DNA of 13,177 bases from Planctomycetota bacterium (GCA_016927125.1 JAFGNG010000275.1:1-13177); one strand, 5' to 3'. Counted from the stretch's first letter, positions 1-7,459 are shown. Made by a program: numbers and translations. Notes: generated by a model not told the origin, from the sequence alone.

Positions 1-126
1 CGGGATTTTAGAATGTTTTTTACATCGCGTTGACAGAATATAGTAGATAAAATTCTTAACCACGAGACTGTGATAATTAATTTTCTGGAATTTATCGCTC
101 TAGTCTTATAGCATCTAATGACCATT

Positions 127-155
127 TTAACTCTGTAATAGTAACTATGTAATAT
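127..155 (+). promoter_or_regulatory. weak candidate promoter for the permease operon
   Basis: TTAACT (127-132) and TAATAT (150-155) are separated by 17 bases, each matching 4 of 6 consensus positions for a sigma-70 type promoter. The site lies 35 bases before the first permease start in AT-rich DNA. In such DNA a match this good can arise by chance, so this is only a suggestion. The rest of positions 1-190 shows no supportable gene. Confidence 0.22.
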
Positions 156-190
156 AAGGCAACGTTAACAACTACTAAGGATGGAGCCGG

Positions 191-1588
191 ATGTTACTGA
201 ATTTGATCCGCAAAGAAATTGTATCCCATGTCCTCTCTCTCCGGTTCGGAGTAACCTTTATCCTTTCGCTGCTCCTGATCTTCGCCAGTATTTTCATCAC
301 GGTCAATAAGTACAAACTTAAAAAAGAAGATTACGATAAGAACGTCCAGCTCAAACAAGCGCAAATCGACCAGATCTTGGCAGAGCAAAACCCTGATAGC
401 CAGGCATACCTGTTCTTCAATTATTTTGGAACCACGGATGCGGTACCGAACTCGCCGTATTCCTGGCTGGGGCTTGGCTACCAGGGCGAATATCCTGATA
501 TGATCAAAACTTTGAGCGGGATGAGGAGCGAGGACATTAACCGAAATGTCAACCAGACCCCGTTTTTGTCGCTGATGCAAACCCCGGATTTCTTCTACGT
601 GGTCAATATCATGCTCTCCCTGCTGGCTATCTTTTTTATGTTCGACTCCATCTGCGGGGAAAAGGAGAGCGGCACCCTGCGACTGATCCTGTCCAATCCT
701 GTACCCCGTCATGACGTCCTCCTGAGCAAATGGATCGGCGGGTTCATTGTTTTGAGCCTGCCTTTCCTGATTTCTATTGCCGGCGGGCTGGTATATGCGA
801 CTTATATGCATGTCATAACCTGGGACCTGGAGTCTATCCAGCGCCTTGCCATGCTGCTCCTGGCCGCCGGGCTGTACATCTCAGTATTCTTCAATCTCAG
901 CCTCTTTATCTCCACCACCACCCACCGCTCAGCGACCAGCCTGCTGATCTGCCTCTTGCTGTGGGTGCTCTGCATTATTGTCGTACCCAGCCTGGCGCCG
1001 GTTACCGGCCAGGTCCTGGCGCGGGTTCCCCCGAAAAAGATGATCGATGAGGCCAAGGAAGCAGTCGACAACGAGGTCCGGACCAAGAAATGGCGGATTG
1101 ACCGGATCTATGGAAAACTCGCTTACGGCAGCGATGCCGAGCTTGAGAAAGAGCAGTTGGAACAAGATGGCAACCACCAGAAACAGCGTCTTGACAAGCT
1201 CTACAGCAGCAAGCTGGAGCGGCAAAGGATGATGATCAACACGATCAGCCGCCTCTCTCCCTCCGCCTGCTGGGTTTATGCCGCCACCACCCTGACCAAC
1301 AGCGGATATGCCAGCTACAACAACTTCCAAATCGCCCGGGACCGCCTGGCAGGTCAATTTGATGATTATTTCAAGGAATACCAACAGTCTCGCCGGGGGC
1401 AGCGGCGTTCCAACCCTGGGGAAGCATTTATGTTGTCTGAGGACAAAATCCCTGCCCTGAAGGTAATGCAGCCTGGGTTGAATCAATCGGTGAATGACGC
1501 TCTTAACGATATGCTGATCCTGACAATCTTGAATGTGATCTTCTTTATGCTGGCATTTACATTCTTCCTGCGCTACGACGTCCGGTAG
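191..1588 (+). CDS. ABC-2 type transporter permease, first of a tandem pair
   Basis: Integral membrane subunit of an ABC-2 type transporter (NosY/DUF3526-like), 465 residues. By eye there are six membrane segments near residues 18-38, 134-152, 182-206, 218-240, 248-274 and 441-460. Two large soluble loops lie at about 39-132 and 275-438; the second is rich in charged, helix-prone sequence. Just after segment 2 is the family hallmark ICGEKESGTLRLILS (154-168), followed by a PR-x3-LL-x-KW-x-GG stretch, as in ABC-2 permeases that dock an ATPase. The ATG has a GGAG-containing ribosome site (183-186). The protein ends in YDVR, exactly as the next permease does. The gene leads a five-gene + strand cluster, and no ATP-binding subunit is encoded in the window. 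Family assignment is firm; the substrate is unknown. A heterodimer with the next gene is inferred. Confidence 0.88.
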   Translation: MLLNLIRKEIVSHVLSLRFGVTFILSLLLIFASIFITVNKYKLKKEDYDKNVQLKQAQIDQILAEQNPDSQAYLFFNYFGTTDAVPNSPYSWLGLGYQGEYPDMIKTLSGMRSEDINRNVNQTPFLSLMQTPDFFYVVNIMLSLLAIFFMFDSICGEKESGTLRLILSNPVPRHDVLLSKWIGGFIVLSLPFLISIAGGLVYATYMHVITWDLESIQRLAMLLLAAGLYISVFFNLSLFISTTTHRSATSLLICLLLWVLCIIVVPSLAPVTGQVLARVPPKKMIDEAKEAVDNEVRTKKWRIDRIYGKLAYGSDAELEKEQLEQDGNHQKQRLDKLYSSKLERQRMMINTISRLSPSACWVYAATTLTNSGYASYNNFQIARDRLAGQFDDYFKEYQQSRRGQRRSNPGEAFMLSEDKIPALKVMQPGLNQSVNDALNDMLILTILNVIFFMLAFTFFLRYDVR

Positions 1589-1608
1589 CGGGGCAGGGTG
1601 CTTTCATT

Positions 1609-1613
1609 AAAGG
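1609..1613 (+). promoter_or_regulatory. ribosome binding site deciding the second permease start
   Basis: AAAGG lies 8 bases before the ATG at 1622. The in-frame GTG at 1598 is directly abutted by GGGGCAGG with almost no spacer. The 1622 start also makes the protein begin MLAEIIRKE, which lines up with MLLNLIRKE of the upstream paralog. Confidence 0.6.
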
Positions 1614-1621
1614 TATTGCGT

Positions 1622-3067
1622 ATGCTTGCTGAAATTATCCGCAAAGAAGCCCTTCAGCACCTGATGAGCCTGCGATTCGCAATCGCCTGCGTACTCTGCT
1701 TTATCACGATTTTCTGCGGCCTCTTTGTACAGAGCCAGAAATACAACATGGCCTACCAGGATTACACCCGTGCCAACGCCTTTGAGAAGAATCATCTGGA
1801 AAATATGGATCTCCCGATCCGTATTATTCAAAATGGCTTCAACCTCCACCAACGCCCCAATCCCCTGAAAATGTTTGTCCGCGGGATCAGCGACAAGTAT
1901 GGCCAAACCCTCCGGATTCACCAGCGCAACCTGCCGGAAGTTATGATGTCACGCTCGCTAATCCCTTCCGTAGCGGTCTTTCCGGCCATGGATCTAATCA
2001 CCTTCGTTGGCCTGGTCATGTCTTTGCTGGCGGTGATCTTCGGTTATGACGCCATCTGTGGGGAAAAAGAGCGGGGGACCCTCCGCTTGATGCTTTCCTA
2101 CGCTATTCCCCGCGACACTGTGCTGCTGGGGAAATGGCTCGGCGGATATATCACCCTGGTTCTGCCTTTCCTGATTGCGGTTATCTCCGGCGCTGTCCTG
2201 ATCGTGATCCAGCCTGATGTTGCCTTAAGCGCGAATGAATGGATCCGTTTGCTGGGAGTGCTGGTCCTGGCGTTGCTCTTTATTGCCGTGATTTTTTCCG
2301 CTTCCATCTGGGTTTCCACCCTTACCTCCCGTTCTTCTACCAGCATCCTGATCCTGGTGTCGCTGTGGATGATCTTCGTTCTTGCCATCCCCAACCTCAG
2401 CCCTCATATCGCGCAGTTCCTGCAGCCGGGAGAGAAAACTCAAATAACCGGGGAAGACCAGTTGCGGGCGGCAAGTGCTGCCTGGCGAGAGGAAGTTAAT
2501 GACAAAATGGAAGAATATGACAAGGTTAATAACTTTAGTTGGGCAAATATCAATTGGGATGATTTTAACTCCCGGAAAAAAGCTGATGAACGCAACTTAG
2601 AAGAACTCCGTTTAGAACGTAAAGGATATGACAAGTACCTGGACGCCCTCGACGAATATGACCAGGCGATGAATAACCGGATCGACTCCCAAGGCACGCT
2701 CTGCAACTGGATTGCCCGGCTCAGCCCCTTCTCAACCTTCGCGATCTCGGCAGCGGAGCTGACCGATAACGGGGTGGAGGGTAAACGCCATTTCTTGAAT
2801 CAGGCCAAGAAATACCAGAAAATCATCTATGATTATGCCCTCGCCGAGCAAATCATCAGGATGGAATACTATCTTGCGCATGAAGGGGAGGTGCAAAATC
2901 CTTGGAGTGAATACCGGGATAACCCCCTCCCGATCTTTTCCTACTCCCCACGATCAGCCGGGGATTATCTGCGCAGCACCGCCCTGGACGCCGGGATCCT
3001 GGTAAGCCTGGGATTTATTTTCTTTCTGCTGAGTTACTTGACTTTCATGCACTATGACGTGAGGTAA
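1622..3067 (+). CDS. ABC-2 type transporter permease, second of a tandem pair
   Basis: A 481-residue paralog of the preceding permease with the same plan. Membrane segments fall near 18-37, 124-142, 172-197, 207-229, 241-262 and 454-476, with soluble loops at about 38-123 and 263-453. The hallmark ICGEKERGTLRLMLS (145-159) is followed by IPR-x3-LL-x-KW-x-GG. Both proteins start with a short amphipathic stretch (xxIRKE, then SLRF) and both end YDVR, so they arose by duplication. Outside these blocks they have diverged clearly, most of all in the two soluble loops, as expected for two subunits of one heteromeric complex. The start is 33 bases after the first permease, and the stop is 5 bases before the next gene, whose ribosome site overlaps it. 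Substrate unknown. An extended form from the GTG at 1598 (489 residues) is possible but less likely. Confidence 0.87.
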   Translation: MLAEIIRKEALQHLMSLRFAIACVLCFITIFCGLFVQSQKYNMAYQDYTRANAFEKNHLENMDLPIRIIQNGFNLHQRPNPLKMFVRGISDKYGQTLRIHQRNLPEVMMSRSLIPSVAVFPAMDLITFVGLVMSLLAVIFGYDAICGEKERGTLRLMLSYAIPRDTVLLGKWLGGYITLVLPFLIAVISGAVLIVIQPDVALSANEWIRLLGVLVLALLFIAVIFSASIWVSTLTSRSSTSILILVSLWMIFVLAIPNLSPHIAQFLQPGEKTQITGEDQLRAASAAWREEVNDKMEEYDKVNNFSWANINWDDFNSRKKADERNLEELRLERKGYDKYLDALDEYDQAMNNRIDSQGTLCNWIARLSPFSTFAISAAELTDNGVEGKRHFLNQAKKYQKIIYDYALAEQIIRMEYYLAHEGEVQNPWSEYRDNPLPIFSYSPRSAGDYLRSTALDAGILVSLGFIFFLLSYLTFMHYDVR

Positions 3068-3072
3068 AGTAT

Positions 3073-4533
3073 ATGAAACGCGCACTGCTGCTAATCACGA
3101 TTGTCGCCGGGGTAATTATTGTATTTGTCGGAATTTCCTGGATCATGATCCAGTCCACCGAACCGGGGGCCTTGATCAACCGTCTCCAGAGTTGCGATCC
3201 CCAGGAACGCAAGGATATCCTGTTATTCCTGAACGCCGGTAGCAGTGATGCGGTGCCAGCTCTGCTGGCCGCAATCGGTGACCGGGAAAACTTCTCGGAG
3301 TTACGGGCAGACCTCGTGGAAGTGCTTTACCAGATTTACTCGCGCGTGGCGGATCCCCGGATTGAAGAGGCCATGGGGGAATTTCTAAAAGACCCTGATG
3401 TCGTGTTCCGGCGCCGCGCTATTAACTGCCATTCTCTCTATACCCCCCGGAGCAAACATGAACTGGCGCTGCCTTGCCTGGATGACAAGGACCCGGAGGT
3501 GCGCGCGAAAGTGTATATGATGTTTAATACCTGGGGTGATATTAACGAGGAACTCAGGGAAACCCTGCTGCCCTATGCCCTGCAGGACTGGCAGCATGCA
3601 GACAATGCGGATTTGAAATACTTTGCCCACTTGCTGGTGGGCAGAGAGGTTACCTTCCGTTGTGAGGAAGCCACCCAGCTTCTGCAGAGAAACGCCGACG
3701 TGGTCGGCGCGGAGAAGATGTTGCGCAGCGCCCTGGAACTTGATCCGGAAAACCACCGGGCAAAGATTCGCCTGGTGCGCCACTTCCTTAATATTCAGCA
3801 AAGAGAAAAAGCCATCGAGCTGGCGGAAGAATACGGCGCGTTGCTGCGGATCCCCCTGTTACCGGCAGCGCCGGTGCTTGATGGCGACCCCACTGACGAG
3901 GTTTGGCAAAAAGCCTGTAAAACCGAGCATCCCTATCTCACTACCAACCGTTTTATAACCGAAAGGGCGGTTGCCAAGACTACTACCTATCTTGGCCACC
4001 GCGATGGCGTCATTTATATTGCCAGCATCGCCTACGAAGACAACCTGGATGGCCTGGTAGTTAAGAAAACCATCCGCGATCAACCGGTCTTCGAGGATGA
4101 CTGTATGGAGTACTTCTTTGATCCCGATAACAGCGAGAGCACTGATTATAAATTCGCTATTAATGCCGGAGGAGCCGTCTTCGACCGGCTGGGCAATGAT
4201 AGCAGCATCGACTTCCCTTGTGAACAAGCCGTCAAGATCTTCAAGGACCGCGGTTACTGGGCCTGTGAATTTTCCGTTCCGGTCGCGGCACTGGTGGATA
4301 AAAGGAAGAAGGAAACCCGCAAGTTGACCTCTGAATCCGTTTGGGGCATCAGTTTGTTGCGCGCGCGCATCCAGGCCCCCTCGGAGCAATGCGCCACCTG
4401 GCCGACCTTTGGCGCGCTTCAGCTCCATCTCTTCCCGATCGCCATCTTTGAGGGCGCTCCTCCACCGGAAACAGTGGTTGCGGCACCCGCTGCAGAGGAT
4501 ACTGCCAACGCTCAGGAGGCTAAAAAAGAGTAG
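3073..4533 (+). CDS. membrane-anchored HEAT/TPR protein with CBM9-like domain
   Basis: A 486-residue protein with one N-terminal membrane segment (6-27) after MKR, predicting an N-in anchor with the rest outside the inner membrane. Residues 30-195 are alpha-helical with HEAT-like spacing (for example SDAVPALLAAIGD and DPEVRAKVYMMF). Residues 205-260 look like a TPR pair (AEKMLRSALELDPENHRAKI). Residues 267-460 resemble a CBM9-type carbohydrate-binding domain: the opening VLDGDPTDEVWQKA, then DDCMEYFFDPDNS, YKFAINAGGAVFD, GYWACEFSVPVAAL and WGISLLRAR occur in family order. The tail (462-486) is Pro/Ala/Glu-rich. The ribosome site GAGGTAAAG overlaps the stop of the second permease, so translation is probably coupled. 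Inferred role: extracytoplasmic partner of the permease pair that binds a glycan or glycoconjugate. CBM9-like folds also occur in non-sugar-binding proteins, so the ligand is unproven. Confidence 0.82.
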   Translation: MKRALLLITIVAGVIIVFVGISWIMIQSTEPGALINRLQSCDPQERKDILLFLNAGSSDAVPALLAAIGDRENFSELRADLVEVLYQIYSRVADPRIEEAMGEFLKDPDVVFRRRAINCHSLYTPRSKHELALPCLDDKDPEVRAKVYMMFNTWGDINEELRETLLPYALQDWQHADNADLKYFAHLLVGREVTFRCEEATQLLQRNADVVGAEKMLRSALELDPENHRAKIRLVRHFLNIQQREKAIELAEEYGALLRIPLLPAAPVLDGDPTDEVWQKACKTEHPYLTTNRFITERAVAKTTTYLGHRDGVIYIASIAYEDNLDGLVVKKTIRDQPVFEDDCMEYFFDPDNSESTDYKFAINAGGAVFDRLGNDSSIDFPCEQAVKIFKDRGYWACEFSVPVAALVDKRKKETRKLTSESVWGISLLRARIQAPSEQCATWPTFGALQLHLFPIAIFEGAPPPETVVAAPAAEDTANAQEAKKE

Positions 4534-4550
4534 CAATCTCCGCGGCAATT

Positions 4551-4565
4551 TTGGTAATATACCAA
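4551..4565. repeat. 15-base palindrome before the flavin reductase gene
   Basis: TTGGTA (4551-4556) and TACCAA (4560-4565) form a perfect inverted repeat around ATA. It sits in the 72-base gap between the HEAT/CBM9 gene and the flavin reductase gene. The size suits a dimeric regulator operator or a weak hairpin. No good promoter was found next to it; a nearby TTGACT (4571-4576) has no matching -10. Confidence 0.3.
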
Positions 4566-4605
4566 CCGATTTGACTTACCCTCGACCGATGCAAAGGAGC
4601 CTGCC

Positions 4606-5136
4606 ATGGAACGCCGGGAAATTCCTGTTGATGAATTCAATTTGAATATTTTTAAATCTTGGAGCAAAAATTGGTTTCTGCTTACTGTTGGTGAAAATAA
4701 GCCTGGTAAGTTTAACACCATGACTGTTGGCTGGGGCAGCCTGGGGGTAATGTGGAACAAACCTTTCGCCCAGGTGGTCGTCCGGCCCAGCCGCTATACC
4801 TTCGAGTTAATACAAGCCAGCGACACCTTTACGCTCTCTGCCTTTTCCGAGAAGTACGAGAATACGCTGACTTTTTGCGGCAGCCACTCCGGACGGGATC
4901 TTGACAAGGTTAAAGAAGCCAAGCTGACGCCGAAAGCTTCGCAAACTGTTGCCGCGCCCGGATTTGACGAGGCCGAGCTAATCATCGAATGCCGCAAGAT
5001 TTATACTTCCTTTTTCGATTCGAAGGATTTCCTCTCGGAGGAGATAGAACCCTGCTATAATGGTTCGGATTATCACCATGTTTATTTTGGTGAAATCCTC
5101 AAGATTAAGGGCACGGATAAATACCTGGCAAAATAA
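4606..5136 (+). CDS. flavin reductase / flavoredoxin-like FMN-binding protein
   Basis: A 176-residue cytoplasmic protein of the flavin reductase-like split-barrel family, which binds FMN and passes electrons between NAD(P)H or ferredoxin and acceptors. The flavin-contact region FNTMTVGWGSLGVMWNKP (36-53), the following VVVRPSRYT (57-65), FTLSAF (75-80), the central CGSHSGRDLDK (91-101) and the closing HVYFGEILKI (158-167) are in the order typical of flavoredoxins. The length is normal for the short form. The start is fixed by AAAGGAG (4593-4599), 6 bases before the ATG. It follows the HEAT/CBM9 gene by 72 bases and precedes the solenoid gene by 18, so it is probably cotranscribed with the latter. 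Physiological partner unknown; the nearby Fe-S aldo/keto reductases are one conceivable partner, which is inference only. Confidence 0.82.
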   Translation: MERREIPVDEFNLNIFKSWSKNWFLLTVGENKPGKFNTMTVGWGSLGVMWNKPFAQVVVRPSRYTFELIQASDTFTLSAFSEKYENTLTFCGSHSGRDLDKVKEAKLTPKASQTVAAPGFDEAELIIECRKIYTSFFDSKDFLSEEIEPCYNGSDYHHVYFGEILKIKGTDKYLAK

Positions 5137-5143
5137 GGCTATT

Positions 5144-5148
5144 GGAGG
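5144..5148 (+). promoter_or_regulatory. ribosome binding site deciding the start at 5155
   Basis: GGAGG directly abuts the ATG at 5149, leaving no spacer, but stands 6 bases before the ATG at 5155. The second ATG is therefore preferred, which shortens the protein by two residues. Confidence 0.65.
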
Positions 5149-5154
5149 ATGAAG

Positions 5155-6153
5155 ATGTTAAACCAAAACCATAAGCTAAACTTTTTAAATTTAGCAGGTA
5201 GATTACTTCTTACGGCCATGTTTATAGTTACCTTCTTGCTTACCGGAGGAGCCGCCGCCGCCGAAGACCATCCTGCAGAAGCGGAGGCAGTCGCCACCGC
5301 TTTGGATGCGGCTGCAGAAACTGTTGTTGACGCGGTAGTTGCTGCTGGTGAAGCTGCTGTCGAAACGGAAGTTGTGAATACAGAAACTGTGGTTGCATTG
5401 GGCAATGCCCCCCTGGAAGAGCCTACTGAAGAAGCGCAGGTGGTCGATCCGCTCTGCGAAGAATTATTTGAGCAGTATCTTAGAGCAAACATAATCAACC
5501 AGAAGTTGGTTCTTGCCGCCTGTACTATTATTGCCGACCGTGGTAGAAGCACTGGCTATTGGCAAAATGTCTATGCCGAGATGCTTCTTGATGGCAGCAA
5601 GACTAAATACCATTGTTTGGCAATTTTAGAAAAAATCCTCCGGGTTGATGGCACTATCAGATTTAATGAGCAGCGGCCCGCTTTTGAGAAGAAAATAATG
5701 AAGTGGACCCCTCAACCCACTGTTATCGGCGAGGATGTAATTGCGACGCTGATCTCAATGTGCCAGGATGCTGAGCCAATCGTGGTAGACCCTTATTTAA
5801 TCGCCCTGGTCCATGCCTTTACTCCGGAGGCGAAAGACCTCTTTATCAAAATCTTGACAGAAAACCTCTACTCCGCCAGCTCCAAGTTTTATGCCGCCGT
5901 GGGCCTGGCACAATTGGGCGAGCCGGCAGCATTTGAATGGTTGATTAAGTATTCCGGACATGATCTGGTTCTCTACAGCCGCTGCCCGGAATCAGCCCAA
6001 GGCAATACCCTGGGAGATTTCTGCAAGGCAGCCTTGCGGAAACTCAGTCTGCAAGACAAAAAAGGCACCCGGACTCCGAAGGAGTGGGAAGCATGGTGGC
6101 AAGAGGTTAAGAACGGCTATCGCACCAAGGGGCTGGTTTTAATCGAGGATTGA
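5155..6153 (+). CDS. secreted alpha-solenoid (HEAT-like) protein, function unknown
   Basis: A 332-residue exported protein. Residues 1-36 form a rather long signal peptide: a polar start, a hydrophobic core LLLTAMFIVTFLLTGG, and a likely cut after AAAA before EDH. Residues 37-95 are low-complexity Ala/Val/Glu/Thr with no aromatic residues, probably a flexible linker. From about 100 onward it is helical. KFYAAVGLAQLGEPAAFEWLI (244-264) is a good HEAT-type repeat, and the end carries TPKEWEAWWQEVKNG (307-321), a Trp-rich closing helix of a kind I associate with some bacterial HEAT proteins. No catalytic motif is visible. It lies 18 bases after the flavin reductase gene and is followed by a strong terminator, so it closes the operon. 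Possibly a periplasmic scaffold or binding protein; no specific role can be assigned. Confidence 0.75.
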   Translation: MLNQNHKLNFLNLAGRLLLTAMFIVTFLLTGGAAAAEDHPAEAEAVATALDAAAETVVDAVVAAGEAAVETEVVNTETVVALGNAPLEEPTEEAQVVDPLCEELFEQYLRANIINQKLVLAACTIIADRGRSTGYWQNVYAEMLLDGSKTKYHCLAILEKILRVDGTIRFNEQRPAFEKKIMKWTPQPTVIGEDVIATLISMCQDAEPIVVDPYLIALVHAFTPEAKDLFIKILTENLYSASSKFYAAVGLAQLGEPAAFEWLIKYSGHDLVLYSRCPESAQGNTLGDFCKAALRKLSLQDKKGTRTPKEWEAWWQEVKNGYRTKGLVLIED

Positions 6154-6194
6154 TTAAACCCTCTCTTGCAGGATAATTAGTTATTACCCCTACA

Positions 6195-6226
6195 GGGAAC
6201 CGGCATTGCCGGTTCCCTTATTTTTT
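6195..6226 (+). terminator. intrinsic terminator closing the five-gene operon
   Basis: GGGAACCGGC (6195-6204) pairs perfectly with GCCGGTTCCC (6208-6217) over a 3-base loop, followed by TTATTTTTT (6218-6226). This is a strong Rho-independent terminator for the + strand. The convergent reductase stop codon occupies 6218-6220, directly against the stem, so the hairpin also forms the immediate 3' end of that mRNA, though without a U-tract in that direction. Confidence 0.9.
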
Positions 6227-7360
6227 ATTGGCTTCTGCCATCGCCTTCAGCTCCGCTTCCCAGCGCGCCATCTCCTGGAGCCGTTCGATAATAGGGAGAT
6301 GCTGCGTGCAGGCTTCCTCGCACTTACCGCACTGGATGCACTTCTCCGCCATCCCATCCCTGCCAACCAGCACGCCCCAGCTATATTCATGCCGCAGCCG
6401 GTCGTAAATCTCTTCCATATTCTTCTTGAACAGAGCCTTATGGTTATACACCATCATCAGGCTCGGGATGGGGATACCTTCCGGGCAGGAATCCAGGCAA
6501 TAGCCGCAGGCGGTGCAGATCTCGTCCATATTCTTGCTCAGGTGTGCGCGCAGTCCCTGTAGCTCTTCCTCGCTCATCGGCTTGGCATCTTCAGCAATCC
6601 GACAGGCCATCTCAATTTCTTCTTTATTGGTGAATCCCACCAGTGAAACATTGATCTGCGGGCAGCAAATATTGAAGCGCAAGGCTGCCTCGACCGGGGT
6701 CTCGCCTTCTGCCGACAGGAAACCGAGTTTATCCGCGTATTTCGGAATGGCTCCGCCGGCGAGGGGATTCATCGCCACCACGCCGCAGCCTTTTTCCCTG
6801 GCCGCGAGCACGCCGTCCCAGCGGTAGGGAAAGTTGATAATATTCATCCCCAGGAGAACGCCTTCAAATTCATCCTTGGAAAGGATCGTGCGCACCTCGT
6901 GTCCCGGCATGTGGGTAGAGCAGACAATATGCTCGACCAAGCCTTCTTCCTTGGCTTTGAGCACCCCCTCGTACAACCCCCCGGGGCGCATCGCAATTTC
7001 ATAGTGCTCCAACTTACGCAGACACCAGATGTGATAAAAATCTATCTTGTCCATGCCCAGCCGGTCGAGTGAAATGCGGATGCCGTCCAGGGCCTTCTGG
7101 GCGGTATCGAAGACCATCGGGCTGCCTTTGGTGGCAATGTAATAATCGCCTGTCATCTCCTTGATCGCAACGCCGAAGATCTCCTCGCTCTTGCCGTTAA
7201 AATAGCCGGGGGCGGTGTCAAAGTAATTTACGCCCAGGCTCCTGGCATAGTGCAGGAGATCTGCATTTTCTTCATAACTCTTGTCCATATCAAAGCGCAT
7301 ACCGCCGAAGCCGACCGCTGAGACCTGCTTGCCGGTCTTACCGTATTCAGTATATTGCAT
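6218..7360 (-). CDS. aldo/keto reductase with C-terminal double 4Fe-4S module
   Basis: A 380-residue cytoplasmic protein. Residues 1-265 are an aldo/keto reductase TIM barrel: GFGGMRF (17-23), NYFDTAPGYFNGKSE (45-59) with Asp48 and Tyr53, and IATKG with Lys78. In the usual LGxDxIDxYxIHW register the catalytic His position is Trp112, with His110 two residues earlier (DFYHIWC). The C-terminus holds two ferredoxin-type clusters: Cys282/285/288/292 (C-x2-C-x2-C-x3-CP) and Cys341/344/347/351, where the last Cys is followed by Thr instead of Pro. This is the Fe-S aldo/keto reductase family, common in anaerobes; substrates are mostly undefined. The ribosome site AGAGGAA stands just before the ATG. 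The gene is alone on the - strand, divergent from a second Fe-S AKR and convergent with the solenoid gene. Oxidoreductase or electron-transfer role likely; reaction unknown. Confidence 0.88.
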   Translation of the reverse strand: MQYTEYGKTGKQVSAVGFGGMRFDMDKSYEENADLLHYARSLGVNYFDTAPGYFNGKSEEIFGVAIKEMTGDYYIATKGSPMVFDTAQKALDGIRISLDRLGMDKIDFYHIWCLRKLEHYEIAMRPGGLYEGVLKAKEEGLVEHIVCSTHMPGHEVRTILSKDEFEGVLLGMNIINFPYRWDGVLAAREKGCGVVAMNPLAGGAIPKYADKLGFLSAEGETPVEAALRFNICCPQINVSLVGFTNKEEIEMACRIAEDAKPMSEEELQGLRAHLSKNMDEICTACGYCLDSCPEGIPIPSLMMVYNHKALFKKNMEEIYDRLRHEYSWGVLVGRDGMAEKCIQCGKCEEACTQHLPIIERLQEMARWEAELKAMAEANKK

Positions 7361-7398
7361 ACCATTTCCTCTTCACAATCAGAATAAACCATGTTAGA

Positions 7399-7427
7399 AT
7401 TATAAAAACCGCGGGATTTTCTTTTAA
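7399..7427 (-). promoter_or_regulatory. candidate promoter for the - strand Fe-S AKR
   Basis: Read on the - strand, TTAAAA (7427-7422) is followed after 17 bases by a perfect TATAAT (7404-7399), 39 bases before the ATG at 7360. The -35 matches 4 of 6 positions. It lies in the AT-rich spacer between the divergent reductases. Confidence 0.5.
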
Positions 7428-7453
7428 ATTCTATATAAATGATAAAAGAGAGT

Positions 7454-7459
7454 TATAAT
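7454..7459 (+). promoter_or_regulatory. candidate -10 element for the + strand Fe-S AKR
   Basis: A perfect TATAAT on the + strand, 134 bases before the ATG at 7594. No convincing -35 is found 16-18 bases upstream, so this may be an activator-dependent promoter or chance. If it is used, the mRNA leader would be about 125 bases. The leader contains a repeated TGAGCAT (7476-7482, 7563-7569) and short complementary stretches but no riboswitch that I recognise. Confidence 0.33.

Noticed and set aside
1..44. Possible 3' end of an upstream gene, for example an ABC ATPase
   Set aside because: All three + frames stop by 44 and the few residues before the stop match nothing that can be recognised.
30..58. 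Perfect TTGACA (30-35) as a -35 element
   Set aside because: No acceptable -10 lies 16-18 bases downstream (TTCTTA at 53). TAAAAT at 48 is only 12 bases away.
1598..1621. GTG start at 1598 for the second permease
   Set aside because: Purine-rich sequence abuts the codon without a spacer. ATG 1622 has a well-spaced site and aligns with the N-terminus of the paralog.
3859..4548. Long - strand open frame opposite the HEAT/CBM9 gene
   Set aside because: It lies antisense to a gene with clear domain motifs and encodes no recognisable motif; a codon-bias shadow.
6206..6562. + strand frame over the 3' end of the - strand reductase
   Set aside because: Overlaps the terminator and the conserved Fe-S coding region of the opposite strand; no recognisable motif.
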